DNA from: Rotaria macrura
Lineage: Eukaryota; Rotifera; Eurotatoria; Philodinida; Philodinidae
Direction: 5' to 3'
DNA: 64,000 nt
Assembly: GCA_900239685.1 (NCBI GenBank)
Contig: OENT01000003.1
Location: forward strand, 248,001-312,000
The notes below the pieces were generated by a model that had not been told where the DNA came from, did no database searches, and worked only from the letters and a program-made list of their open reading frames with translations. The position numbers were made by a program, and so were the translations under genes. Positions 52,921 through 64,000 of this stretch are shown here, piece after piece (the stretch's first letter is position 1; each line of letters opens with the position of its first letter).

Positions 52921-55821
52921 AGGGTAGATGATCGTATGTTTTTCGTAATAATAAACAGAGGAATTACGATTTGATCGACTGTTTTTATTACTCTCTCTTT
53001 CGCTCTTTTTGACAGCCTTGGACAAGAACACGCACACGAAGATTTTTTTCTTGGTTAAACAAATATAAGTCCTTCCCGATAATCAAAAATAATATGAGAA
53101 GCGCGAAGAGACTGCTACTAGTGTATGCTTACTCATCAAGCAATTCTTTTCTTTCGTCGTAATAAGAATAACAACTCCAATGATCGTAGGTTTGCTCTCG
53201 AGTCGATTTTTTTCTTCTCTCGATTTCTCTTTCTCTCGCTCTGTATTCCTCTCAGTTTCTTCCGCTGTATTCGTTCTACTGCCAATCGTTATTGGGATGA
53301 CATTCTTTTCTTTTCTTTTTCTCTCAGCATCGTAGTACACGAATCAGAATTTTTGACCAATCAAATCAAGTTTTTTGTCGTTCGTCGCCCAGGAGAGAGA
53401 AAGAATGTCTGTTTGTGTTGTTGTTGCTTTTGACAAGTCGCGGCTGTACTGCCCGAGAAGAAAAATGTGTGCGCGTGAAAGAGAGAGAGCTTATCAAGCA
53501 CTTTCGTCATTTGCTACATGATTTATTGATAAGTCAATTAAAATGTACATACACATATGGCAGTAAAGAAAAGATAGGTAGTAAACTTGTACTTTTTGCT
53601 ATTGCTTCATAATGTCAAGAGAATCAACACAAAAGCTCATTGATCAACCAAATTTGTCACGGATTTGATTGACTGCTAAACTGTACAGTTCTATAATCAT
53701 CACTAAATGATGAAATATGTTTTCAATATTATATTGATGATGTTAGATTCCTGCTGTTGCACATTTGAACGTGAATTGGTAGCAATCAGGAATGAAAAAA
53801 AGCATGATACTCCTGCTGTGCTCGATTCATCAATAGAGAGGGACGAAGGTCAGAGAAATTTTTTTCTTGTCTATGTATATATATATATACATATATGTAA
53901 GCAGAATTAAAGCAGAAAACGACGCAATCTGTATGCCATTCGTCAATTATTCGTGATTCACACTAATTGGAATGACGAAGAAACGATGATCCATGTGTGT
54001 GTTGTATATGTGTGTGCATGTTTTTCTTCTGGTACCAATTTAAAGTTTAATCTGATCTTGGGCACTCATCTGGAGAAGATACAATAATTTATAATTTTAT
54101 CCAAAGAGATATTGATTTACAGTTTAATTTTTTTCTAATTAAGTGTACCTATTCCGAAAAATTCAATGATCTTTGACATACGTATTTAATCCGTTCTTCC
54201 GGCGCCGCTTGATCAATCTCTGATTTTGCCCAATGGACACAATTAGTGTTCGTATGTGTGTGTGTGCACGTTGGATCGCCTCGTCACGCGGCCGTTTAAG
54301 ATCAGTGACGTAGTTGAAATAATATTTATGTAAACACATTTCCATCTTCATCATCAGAAGGTGTTCATCTGACTCTTTCTGGGGTGATTTACACAAAGGG
54401 TTTCACTTCGTTCGTCACCCCCCAGGCATCGAACGTAGAGGATGAAAAGACGAATAAATCAAGTGGCACGAACCGCTCGTCTTCATTCCATAATCGATGA
54501 GATATTCCCTGATGTTAAATATCAATATGTATGTATGTATGTGTATATCTATATAGATATATACATACTTATAGATGTATGAAAGAAAATTTTTTAGTCA
54601 TCAAGAGATTATAATCTGAAAGAGTGATTGCCACAAACAATAAATGAAGAGATTCCAGGCAAAATACACTCACGGATTAATTGATTTGTAATTCAAGTAT
54701 GAGTTGATTTTCGACCATTATAATGCAATTGCTAAAACATGTTTTGATGTCAAGTTTTCGCTCGAGTAAAATACTGATAAATCGTATACCAGAATAGTAA
54801 AACTTCTTTTAGTTCTAGTTGTGTCTCTCTGCTTCTCACACTTTCTCTTTTCTGCTTGCTTCTCTTTCTTTTTTTTACCCTAATGGGTTAGATTTTTTGA
54901 TCAAAGCATATATTTATACAGATTTGTAACATAAATACACATTCGTCGACGACAACGACGAGGTCTCATAGCAGCAAAAGCAACCATCAACTTTGTTATC
55001 CTAGCCTCTCTTCTTTGCCTTTCTCTCAAGCACTCAGAAGCGAATGCAATGCTTTTTCCTTTTTTCCTCTCTTGTAGAACCATATAGGCATTCACACCAT
55101 TAATATTATTCTTGGTTAGTGATAGTTGTAGTTGTTTTAAAAAGAAAAATACTACAACAACAAAAAGACATATAACAGAAGGAAAAATGAGATAGACTAA
55201 CATTCAATTCATGTTTAACTATAAATTCATGCACACAGGTACGTAGAAAAACATCAGTATTGATCGTCCTGTCCGATTGAACGATAGATAATTGTGCCGA
55301 CAACGCCCACATATGGTAGTACTAGTCGAGAATCGTTAATGTTAAGAAAACAATTAATTTAGCAAGATTGTGAATGGCATCTTACACTGCTACCTTTGAT
55401 ATTTGCTGTGAGAATGAAGAATATAGAAATATAGCGTCTATACAAACATATCTTAAAAAAGAAACTTATGATGATGATCACATACATTCTTTTAGTGAAT
55501 GAATTTTCTATTAATTGAACGTTTGAACATATCCGCCCGACAGATTGTATTGATTTTACGAATAGAAAAGTATGTATCGAATCTTGGTAGTATTAATATT
55601 CATTTTTGTCAGTGAAGAAAAGAAAGTTGTTTTTATTATTTTTTTAAAATTTAAATCAGATCATGTATGGAAGCAGCAAACTGTGAGCTAATGATGCCTA
55701 AAGAGAAACAATCTTAAACAAAATCAATTGACTGACAGATATCCACGCCCTATTTCGAGTGTTTTCTCTTTTGATTGACTGCACATCCGGTATATGTATA
55801 TGCCTTCTACGATTATGATTA

Positions 55822-55851
55822 CGTATATATATATATATATATATATATATG
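55822..55851. repeat. (TA)n microsatellite
   Basis: Fourteen or so TA units in the gene-free region. Confidence 0.85.
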
Positions 55852-58800
55852 TCGTATTTTTTCGTGATCTATGTGAAAGTATGCAGCCGCTAAATCATAT
55901 ACAGAACAGATCAACTTTCTTACTTTGTTGTTCTATGTTTATGTGTCGCTTTTAAACATAGAAAACAAGAAATGAATCAATAGTCTTGTAGCTTAAAGAC
56001 AATCTTGATATCTATCAGGTGTGACAAATGGCATAGATGAAAAACAACAACTAAATCTTTTCTTCTTATTTCTCTTGTAATAAGACTAAAAACAACAATA
56101 TGTAGATGTGTGTGTTGATCACCAATCATGATGAAGGTGTTATGATTAGGAATTTATTCATTGCGTCTATAGACACTTGGAAAAAAAGAAGGACAATCTT
56201 TGTTCCAAAATGCTCTTGACTTTTCGATTAACCATGCGCAAATGAAATGACAACAACACTAGTCATCCAAATGTTTGCTTAAACCAACGATGATGAAATT
56301 AACAACAGTAGAGCTTTTTTTTCCACGTTGCAATTTGATTTCTTATGTAAGCAATGAAATGAATATTGAATGAAGACAATCGAACAAGTTCTATTATTGT
56401 TAGCTAATCTGGTAATGAAGTTAGAAAATGAAGGTTTCTAGTTTTAACAGTGCAAATTTAATTGAATATGTCAGTATAAGAAAAGACAGAATTCCCATTC
56501 TCAATCGAAAAATGACTAATCATCGATCATCGAACGGTCGATGTGAACTGTACAGCAGCAGTAGGCCATAAAATAGTAAATTGTCTCTGTTCCAACGTAA
56601 CGAGCATCACAACTGTTTGATTGATGAGCAAAAATTAAATATCATTATCATTTTTTCATAGTTTTGACAATAGAACGAGTCAGAACAATTCATTCACAGT
56701 TTAGTCCAACTGTTCCTCATATCAATTTGATAGGTTCATAGGTTAGAAACTAGTTCTAATGGATGTTGATTTAAGGCAACAGCCGATCGGCCCTCGGGTA
56801 TTGCACATACGTACATATAGATATTCACATATGTATATGTATATATATATATATACACATAAGTAGAAAAAGGTATGTACAGAATTGAGTGTTCGTTCTC
56901 ATAATGCACTACTCTCAATAGTGACAATTTATTCTTTAGCTTCAGATTGTTTGCGAAGAACTTGAAATTGGCAGAACAAAAGTACCACACTTCTCACAAT
57001 GATGAAATCTTAAAAAAGAACAACATAAATTCCCATTCGTTCTTTCGTTCATTTGATAAAATCAAGTAAAGAAATGTTTCCTATGAAAGAAATTGATTGA
57101 GGTGGAGAAGTTGTCAGGAGAAAGAGGCGAATGAGGCACAGAGAAAAAGAAACGGAATGTTTGTTTAACTTGTTCCATTACTCTGTCTCGGGAACGTAGA
57201 AGGAATCAAACGTATTGATTCGATGAACAGGAAAATTGGGTGGGCTAATTTGAATAAACATACGCTAGAAAAGATAAGTACACGCACACACCGTGTCGTT
57301 CTGCCTCAAGTCAATCTTCGAGCCCATCAATTGAGTAATAGTGAAAAGAAAAAAAAACGGAAACCAAATTCGTTGCTTTACTCAAGCGAATAAAACTAAT
57401 TTCTTTTTCTTTGGAAGCAAATATAACAACAAGACAACAAGCATAGAAATTAAATCTAGAAAATTTCATCTTCTTCTTCATGTTATTTTAAGATATTATA
57501 AACGTCTGCTGATGTTCCTGATCATTCCCACATCGATACTCTTATTTTTTGTGTATATTGCAGCCAACGATAAACTTGTTTACTGTTCCTCCTTTCTTTC
57601 TCTCTTTCCAAACATAATCATGATCATCACACATCGTGTTCTCTCTTTCTCCATAGGGACTTTTGCTCATCATGCGGAAGATGTTCATTGGTTCATTACG
57701 ACTCAAGACGTTTTCTTTTTAATTTGAAACAGAAGTGTATAATAGACTAAAGGATAAAATTACAATAATTAAGTTTAGAGATAAATCTGGACGACACTAG
57801 TAGAATCGAGCTTTATTTTTTTATCTAATCGAACTGGAAGAAAAACGAAAATTCGAATTGTTCATTCAACAATCAATTGAACTGAATCAATTTTATCTAT
57901 CTATGGAAAGAAACTCAATTATATTTTACATCTACGAAAATTAAAAAAAAGATTTTTGAATTTAATTCTTGTTTTTAAGATCAACAGTGATAACTTGGTT
58001 AACGACTACAACTGATAGAAACGATCTATAAAAAGATTGCTTTGAGAAAATAATTACTTAATTAGAAAAAAAAAACAATTTATTTCTAATATTCACCTTA
58101 GGGTTACAAGAACATACAACCTAAACACTGTTTAACCTTTTTGTAGGAATGTATCAATGTCATCTTCCGAATATCAAATATTTCTTCGTTCGAATCAATC
58201 TGTTTGTATATAAGTGTTCGCATGCAAAGAGTAGCATCATGACATTTTGAAAAATCATCAATCATCTCAGACCCGACCATCGCTATTTGTTGATATCAGA
58301 GAAAAATCGACTTAAACCAATCGAAAATGTTGCCTATTCACTTTGTCACTTGTGCATTGGATAGGTTTTGTTTTCGTAGTTTGTCGATTCACTTTGCCCA
58401 ATAGCATATCCGTCTGGTGTTTGATCATTTTACTACGAATAGTGATGTGTGGCATCATCCATAATGTGTGCTCGTGGCGATAAGGTGTCGAATGCGTTAA
58501 TCGGCATGCTGTGCTTTTGATCCTGCTGGTATTGACCAGTTTGCTTACTTATCTTGTTCGTCTTCTTCATCGTAAAGTGATCAAGTTACATATGCTATGC
58601 ACAGTATGGAACTTTCGTCTTTTTTCTCTCTCAACACCTTGGCTTAAGCTTAATATATTCGATGATCAGTCGCTTATTTTCTCAGCTGTATTCCTGCTGG
58701 TCGATCAATCGCTTTCTCTTTCTCTGTCTCTCAACAACGGCCATTATCAGACAATGACACATAGGAAAAAGAAGTAGACGAAAAAAGAAGCATCAGGATC

Positions 58801-61103
58801 ATCATCATTTCCCAAGGTGTAGATATTATGACCTTTCATCTTGTAGCCTATATTAAAATGTCAATTGTAACGAACAAGATCGATAAATGAAGAAAGAAAG
58901 AAAGATGAAAAGACAGACTTTTATCTGTCGATCAAAACAAATATTCCATACAAACACACATACACGCACATTCTTATATGTATAAATATAGGTCTGTGAA
59001 CATCTATTTTATCCTGCACTGCTAAATGAATTACTTCAATGAATATAATCAATTTTCTTTGTTTCACAGAGATACGAAAAGTTTTGTTTCAATTAATAAC
59101 CATTGAAGCCGATCCTTATTTTTATTGTTTCTTCTTCTTCCTTTTCTTTGATATTACTAGTGAACGTTCCGAAACAGTTTAATATCAATCTCATGAACTT
59201 TAATGTCATTGACATACATTTAAATCACTTGATGGTCCCATTCATTTTTTGCTTCAAATATAAGACAAAAAAAGCATATGAAAACAAAACTTCTACACTG
59301 TTATTCTGTAAAGTTCGAAAGTAAAACATAAAAAAATCTTTTACTTCTGTTAAATTTTCATGCCACTTCCCAGGTACAAAGTGACTTCAAGTTAAAAATC
59401 AACAGAAATCGTGATGTTATTAGTCTACTTTTGATTTCGAGATGTAAATGTAGTCATTGATTAAAATGATTTCAAGGTTGTTTCTCTAAGTAAAGTACTT
59501 TTGATAAATACAAATTGATGGTTCTCAATCTTGAGACATTTATTTATATGGAGAGTTTCAAATAAAAATGATTTAATTTTTAATGCAATACTAACCGTTT
59601 TATCTGGTTGAATCCGTGAATCGGATATCTATGATGCATCACTTTAATTTTTTTTTAATTTCACAATATGTATATCGTGACTTGATTCGATTTTTAATCT
59701 TGTTAAAAAAATTTCGTAATAGATATCCATTGAATTACAATGATAATCGAAAAATCATTGTAATCAAGCGCGTATCATACTGGGCAATTCACAGCAATGT
59801 CATGTTCAAGGTTAAAACTAATAGTTAGCCAATAAATCATCGTTAAGCACAAAGGGTATTTATGTTAGATATTTAAAATGATAAGACAAATGAATCTATC
59901 CGTTGATCAAAAATTAATCGATATTTTGTGCATGTTTTTTTTTTCTACATAAATTTTTCGGTGCGAACAGAATACTTCTGAAATACTCGAAACAAGAACT
60001 TGGATTCGAGTTTTACTTAGTCATGCTAATAGAACTTCTCATTGTATTGTTTGCAAGTTTCAATGATTGACGATAATGAACATATCATTCTTGAGATAGT
60101 TTATCTTCAAATGAAAGTAAACTTAATTATGGTATCTTTCAAGTGTAAACTGCTGCAACTTTTATTTTCAGAATCTTACATAAACCAAACCTAGAAGTTC
60201 AATTTTCCTGTCTTTAAATTCTTCATCACTATCGAACGTACGAGCAACAGTGGATCATCAACATCAAACTCTTGTAAAGTCTATCTATTGGTCTCGCCGT
60301 CAATTACACGAAGATATTAATATTACATTGAATCATTTTTGAAAATTACATATCTTCTCGTACGGGAATGCTTGAGATGGTTATGATGCTAAAAAATAAT
60401 TCACAGAGAAGAATAATAGCATGTGCACTTTTCGATTGGATACTATTCGATTGTTTGAAAAGTCAGGAAATTGAGTACGAATTCATGAGATATAATGTTA
60501 TTGTGCAATACTTTCTTTAGATGATAAACATAACGGTAACTATATAACTACTTGAAAATATTATATTTGACATGAAAGATTTATATCGGTGATTGACGCA
60601 TGTTTATATTCATATATATTTATACAAATATGCAGTAAACAATCAGATAAACATAGTACAAAGAGAAAGTTCATTTGCTTGGATATGCATTAGTGATAGA
60701 CTGATAGATTTTTAAAAATACATTCGTCAACAATACTTTCTATCCTTTGTATTTTAATTTTATAGGTATTGAAAAACAGGAAAAAGATTTGATCTGTAAT
60801 ATTGATTAAATAGTCAGTATCTACATTACCGGATAGATAGTTAGAAAAGGATAAGTTCATTATTAATAACACAAGTAGAAATATACATTTTAGATCAGTA
60901 AAGTATAGAAATTTGATAAGTAAAAAAAATGAAAAGTTGAAAAATAATATAGGGTTAGCCCTGGTTCTTCCCCTTTTTAATTGCTCCAAACTCGGACCCA
61001 AGAAAACGATTCCACATTCGTCCTCATCGAAGAAAAGTTTGTGAAAAAATATTCCGAATTCGTCGACAGCAAAAAAATTCTTTTTTTGCATAATTGACTC
61101 TGG

Positions 61104-61807
61104 ATTCGTCCCCACTCTATTTAGCATTGGAATGTTCATTCTTCACACTGTCTATATGCACAACTAGTGACAATAAGAATTGAATTCATTTCTTTTGGTA
61201 TAATCCGGTAACCTATAAGAAAGATATATGTGATGTGATGAATAAGTATATACAGGTGACTGATCGATATATTTTTACTATCCACATTTGTTAGTTGTAA
61301 ACGTATTGAAATATGCTTAGCTTTACTTCAACAGAACGGACAGGTAAGATGTTGAACTATAATGGTTTTCAATATACTCTCAAACGTGAGCGGAAAACAG
61401 TAGTAGAGTGCTGGTGTGATTTACGAAATTGCATAAGTACACTTCCTTTGTCTCGAGATCATACTGTGATTGTTCGTGAACCAAATGAACGTATTCCTTC
61501 TTGTTTATTTTATGCAAGTAAACTTATAATGGATCAACCTCTCGAGAATATGAAAAAAAGAGCACTACAAGTAACAGCTACAATTCCCAAAAATATATAC
61601 TCAAGAAATCGTATTGGCTAGAGTCGCATATCCAGGCACGCAAACCGGTTTATATTTTTCTACAACAGGAAGTGTTGACTTCACACATTATTATTATCGA
61701 TCCCGAAATTATCCTGTACTTCCAAAAAGTTTACATTAGAATTTCATGTTTCTTGAAATCAAGCGGCAATTAATATAAAAGGGCATCAATATAGAGTGGG
61801 GACGAAT
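61104..61807. mobile_element. DNA-transposon remnant with 17-bp inverted repeats around a FLYWCH gene fragment
   Basis: ATTCGTCCCCACTCTAT at 61104-61120 and its exact complement ATAGAGTGGGGACGAAT at 61791-61807 enclose a broken FLYWCH-domain gene. Sequence outside both repeats (60950-61100 and 61808-61920) shares further ATTCGTCC / GGGGAC-type words, so the true element ends may lie further out. No transposase domain remains between the repeats. I did not find a target-site duplication. Confidence 0.5.
61313..61739 (+). pseudogene. FLYWCH zinc-finger protein fragment (transposon-associated)
   Basis: From ATG 61313 the frame reads a FLYWCH-type finger (MLNYNGFQYTLKRERKTVV, then CWCDLRNC, then IVREPNE) and a linker (MKKRALQVTATIPKNIY). 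A frameshift at about 61592 breaks it: the continuing homology (QEIVLARVAYPGTQTGLYF; RSRNYPVLPKSLH) is in the +2 frame and stops at 61739. The His pair expected after REPNE is missing (ERIPSC instead). In bdelloids such fingers often precede a MULE-type transposase, which is absent here. The copy is inactive. Confidence 0.7.
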
Positions 61808-63861
61808 CTGGGAGGGAGAAACTTAGACAGGGGACAAAACTGGGAAGAGACCAATTCGGAATCAATTAAGGAGCGGCTAGTTGATGGGGGACGTAATAGG
61901 GGACTCATCAGGGGTGTGCCATACTATAGACTTGTTCAGTAGAAAAAAAGGCTCAGTAAAGTATAATATATAAGAAAAAGTAATTTAAATATATGTATGT
62001 GCGATTGTATATATTATCATGGCGTAGGCAATGCATATTAACAAGATTGATGTGTCCATCTTGACTAAAATCTACTGATCCCAGATTGTGATCCAGTGAG
62101 AAAGAGAGAAGACTTTTGTGCCACTATCACGACGCGGCTAAAGTTCAACTCTACCACACGGTAGCTGTGAGAATTTTCAAAAAAGAAAATTCTTGCCACC
62201 ACTGTACTGAGCTACAACTATTGGTAAGAATCCTTGAGATTCATCTCGTTCCTGTGTGTTGCACTTATGGACACGGGAAACCTGTGGAAATCTATGAAAT
62301 TTAGTAATGTCTTCTAAAACGAAAATTTCACTCACATAGTAGTCTTTAAAAGTTTCCTACATCACTGTCACAAACATCTCTACCTCATACCCTAAAAGAT
62401 GATAACAGTTGACCATAAGAAGGATGTACCGTTTACGCTCATATGAATGTTTGTGAATGTGAGCGATACATCAGTAGACCATATTTTCTAACATCTGCCA
62501 TGTCTGTATTACAGTAGTATAAAAATGCTGTTAGCGCAATCCCTGCCGGATTAAATGTGAAACATGATAGATTCATTTTTCCTAGACTCGCTAAAACTGG
62601 TTATTTCTGACTGGATTGGTGCATAATTCATGATCATTATATAATATGGAACATATTGTTTCAAGAAGAAAAGACTCCATCTATATTTTAATTAGATGCT
62701 GGTTATATATTGCCTGTGGTAACCCGTTGTAGACGTCTGCAACAGCGTGTGATGGTCTCTGGATGTTGTCTGTGACACAACTAGGATTCTATCTGTAACA
62801 GTCTGTGATGGGGGAATTACGTGTCGGTAACGGTCTGTGGACTGGGGATGGGTGCAATATTTCTACCCTAAACACTTCAATACTCCTTTCAGATAGTGTT
62901 TCACAAAAACAACAAGGTATATATATGAATCAAACAGTAGTACCTTGCAATTTTAAATACTTATCCCTTGATTTAATTTGCTGGTAATCTATTATATTTA
63001 CTAATTTTGAAATTTATCAAAGAAACTATTTATTTAATAGCTGATCGCTGGAAAATTTTACTAATAGTTCACTATATTTACTGATCATTCATCTATTTAA
63101 CTAATCTTCCAATTTTTTATCTTACTGATCATACCATATATTTTAGTGATCACATAAATCATAGCCATAAACGATTTTGTATTCTACATATAAACGTAGG
63201 TATCAAGCTCTGGTCTTTGATAATTGATTTTCACACTAAGATGTTATAATGACTTTTTACAGTAGTATTTAGTACCATATCTCTTGCCTGATAGTTATGT
63301 CATTTTTTGAAATACATGCGTCAATATGATACACGATTTCATATCGATAACAGCGAACATTCATGGAGGAAAACAAACTTTTTTTTATTGAAATATGAAC
63401 AAACCAAATTGCATCAATAGATTTTGAAAACTTTAGTCATGAAAATAGAAAATGATTGTTCTCAAATTGCCTTGCATTCCTATGCGATATATGGAACATA
63501 AATATTTAAAACAAACCGTACGCTAGCTGAGATTTGTCTATCGCAATAAACGAAAGAGAAGAAATACTTTAGTAAAGAAAAACAAATGTTATGTAGGTAT
63601 GGATTCATAAGGATAGATTCATTTTTCTAGGCAAATGAACAAAGCAAAAGAAAACAAATTACAATCAACATAGGTATGAAAAGTAAACTGAATAGGAAGC
63701 ACGGGTAGTTAATTATCACAGACGTGTATAATAGTAGATTATTTTAATGAACATTCTTTTTAAAAGTTTTCTCGACTGTGCATAATAGTGAAAGGAATTG
63801 TTAGCGGGCAGTTAACAAGAAAAAAAAACGGAAAACGTTCAGTTATTCTCTTCTCTAGTAT
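61808..63861. other. Repeat-like intergenic region before the PDCD6-like exon
   Basis: About 2 kb without a supported gene. It holds GGGGAC-rich sequence (61797-61920), a 9-bp hairpin (62170-62178 / 62185-62193), recurrent GTCTGTGA/GTCTGTGG words (62740-62840), and a degenerate tandem pattern of TTTACTAAT / TTTACTGATCAT units (about 62990-63155). These look like worn transposon or satellite sequence. Confidence 0.4.
62161..62215. repeat. Nested imperfect hairpin
   Basis: Inner arms AGAATTTTC (62170-62178) and GAAAATTCT (62185-62193) pair perfectly around AAAAAA; outer arms GTAGCT (62161-62166) and AGCTAC (62210-62215) also pair. Function unknown; could be a transposon end or chance. Confidence 0.45.
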
Positions 63862-64000
63862 TTACATTTTAAGTGAAAACACAAGTGTTAAAAAATCTTC
63901 ATAACCAATTGTTATTTGTCCTGTTTGATAACGATCATATTGACGGAAAGCATTTGTTAATGTTTGAATGGAAACACATGCTTGAATAAAATCATCAAAT
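63862..64000 (-). CDS. Penta-EF-hand protein, PDCD6/ALG-2-like, C-terminal exon (partial)
   Basis: On the minus strand the window's last 139 nt read, after one leftover base, FDDFIQACVSIQTLTNAFRQ, then YDRYQTGQITIGYEDFLTLV, then FSLKM and a stop at 63862. This matches the C-terminus of PDCD6/ALG-2, a calcium-binding adaptor of ESCRT and COPII pathways, with FDDFIQxC, LTxxFRxYD and YEDFLxxVFS conserved. The last EF-hand loop (DRYQTGQITIGYE) is degenerate, as in the family's fifth hand. The gene starts beyond the window. Peflin or sorcin are less likely alternatives. Confidence 0.85.
   Translation of the reverse strand, partial: FDDFIQACVSIQTLTNAFRQYDRYQTGQITIGYEDFLTLVFSLKM

Larger units (their letters stand above)
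52604..61103. other. Gene desert upstream of the forkhead gene, about 8.5 kb
   Basis: I see no supported gene on either strand. It contains TA-type microsatellites (about 53875-53897, 54527-54570, 55822-55851, 56826-56862), CT-rich tracts and many short open stretches with background composition. Being immediately 5' of a developmental transcription factor, it is a natural place for cis-regulatory elements, which cannot be identified by eye. Around 60170-60350, an acceptor-like TTTTCAG precedes a short open stretch (ending in SRRQLHEDINITLNHF) that could be a gene remnant. Confidence 0.45.

Noticed and set aside
52804-53037. Poly-isoleucine minus-strand frame
   Set aside because: Comes from the GAT/AAT triplet repeat; no other support.
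53083-53612. Charged frames upstream of the forkhead gene
   Set aside because: Driven by CT/GA-rich sequence; opposite-strand frames overlap, no homology.
60690-61139. 149-aa minus-strand frame left of the FLYWCH fragment
   Set aside because: Runs from AT-rich DNA through the inverted-repeat arm; hydrophobic and Phe/Ile-rich by composition, no family resemblance.

Overview
The window looks like a piece of an invertebrate nuclear genome, most likely a bdelloid rotifer. It is AT-rich, has compact genes with many introns of 54-100 bp, and carries conserved animal single-copy genes. Two decayed sequences match protein families I associate with bdelloids: an F-box/LRR-type family and a FLYWCH transposon family. 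The assignment is an inference from gene content; no ribosomal or mitochondrial marker is present. I reconstructed gene models by hand from reading-frame continuity, GT-AG (once GC-AG) junctions and alignment from memory to well-known families. In the full-length models every exon phase closes.

Layout. 70-3165 (+): secreted EGF/IPT-repeat protein. 6477-7604 (+): DGAT2/MOGAT acyltransferase. 9538-18541 (+): a tight tandem of an alpha/beta hydrolase, COP9 signalosome subunit 1 and the cap methyltransferase CMTR1, each with a splice-acceptor-like AG at its ATG. About 19060-19598: a short element with terminal inverted repeats. 20696-24939 (-): FARSA followed by FRG1, again closely spaced with an acceptor at the downstream ATG. 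25592-26799 (+): discoidin-like plus BTB protein. 27180-28764 (+) and 28922-29563 (-): two unrecognised genes, convergent. 35757-43914 (-): ESRP/Fusilli splicing regulator with large introns. About 46590-48090 (+): decayed F-box/LRR-type gene. 50759-52603 (-): FoxC-like transcription factor, followed upstream by about 8.5 kb without genes. 61104-61807: FLYWCH transposon fragment between inverted repeats. 63862-64000 (-): last exon of a penta-EF-hand protein (PDCD6/ALG-2-like), cut by the window edge.

How it fits together. There is no single pathway here; it is an ordinary mix of housekeeping genes (cap methylation, COP9, tRNA charging, FRG1 RNA biology, lipid synthesis) and developmental regulators (ESRP, FoxC). 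The most interesting structural signal is the two same-strand clusters with AG|ATG junctions, including a poly(A) signal 17 nt before the next start codon. This is what spliced-leader trans-splicing of polycistronic transcripts would predict. Two ambiguous bases (N at 25579 and 45836) mark assembly uncertainty.
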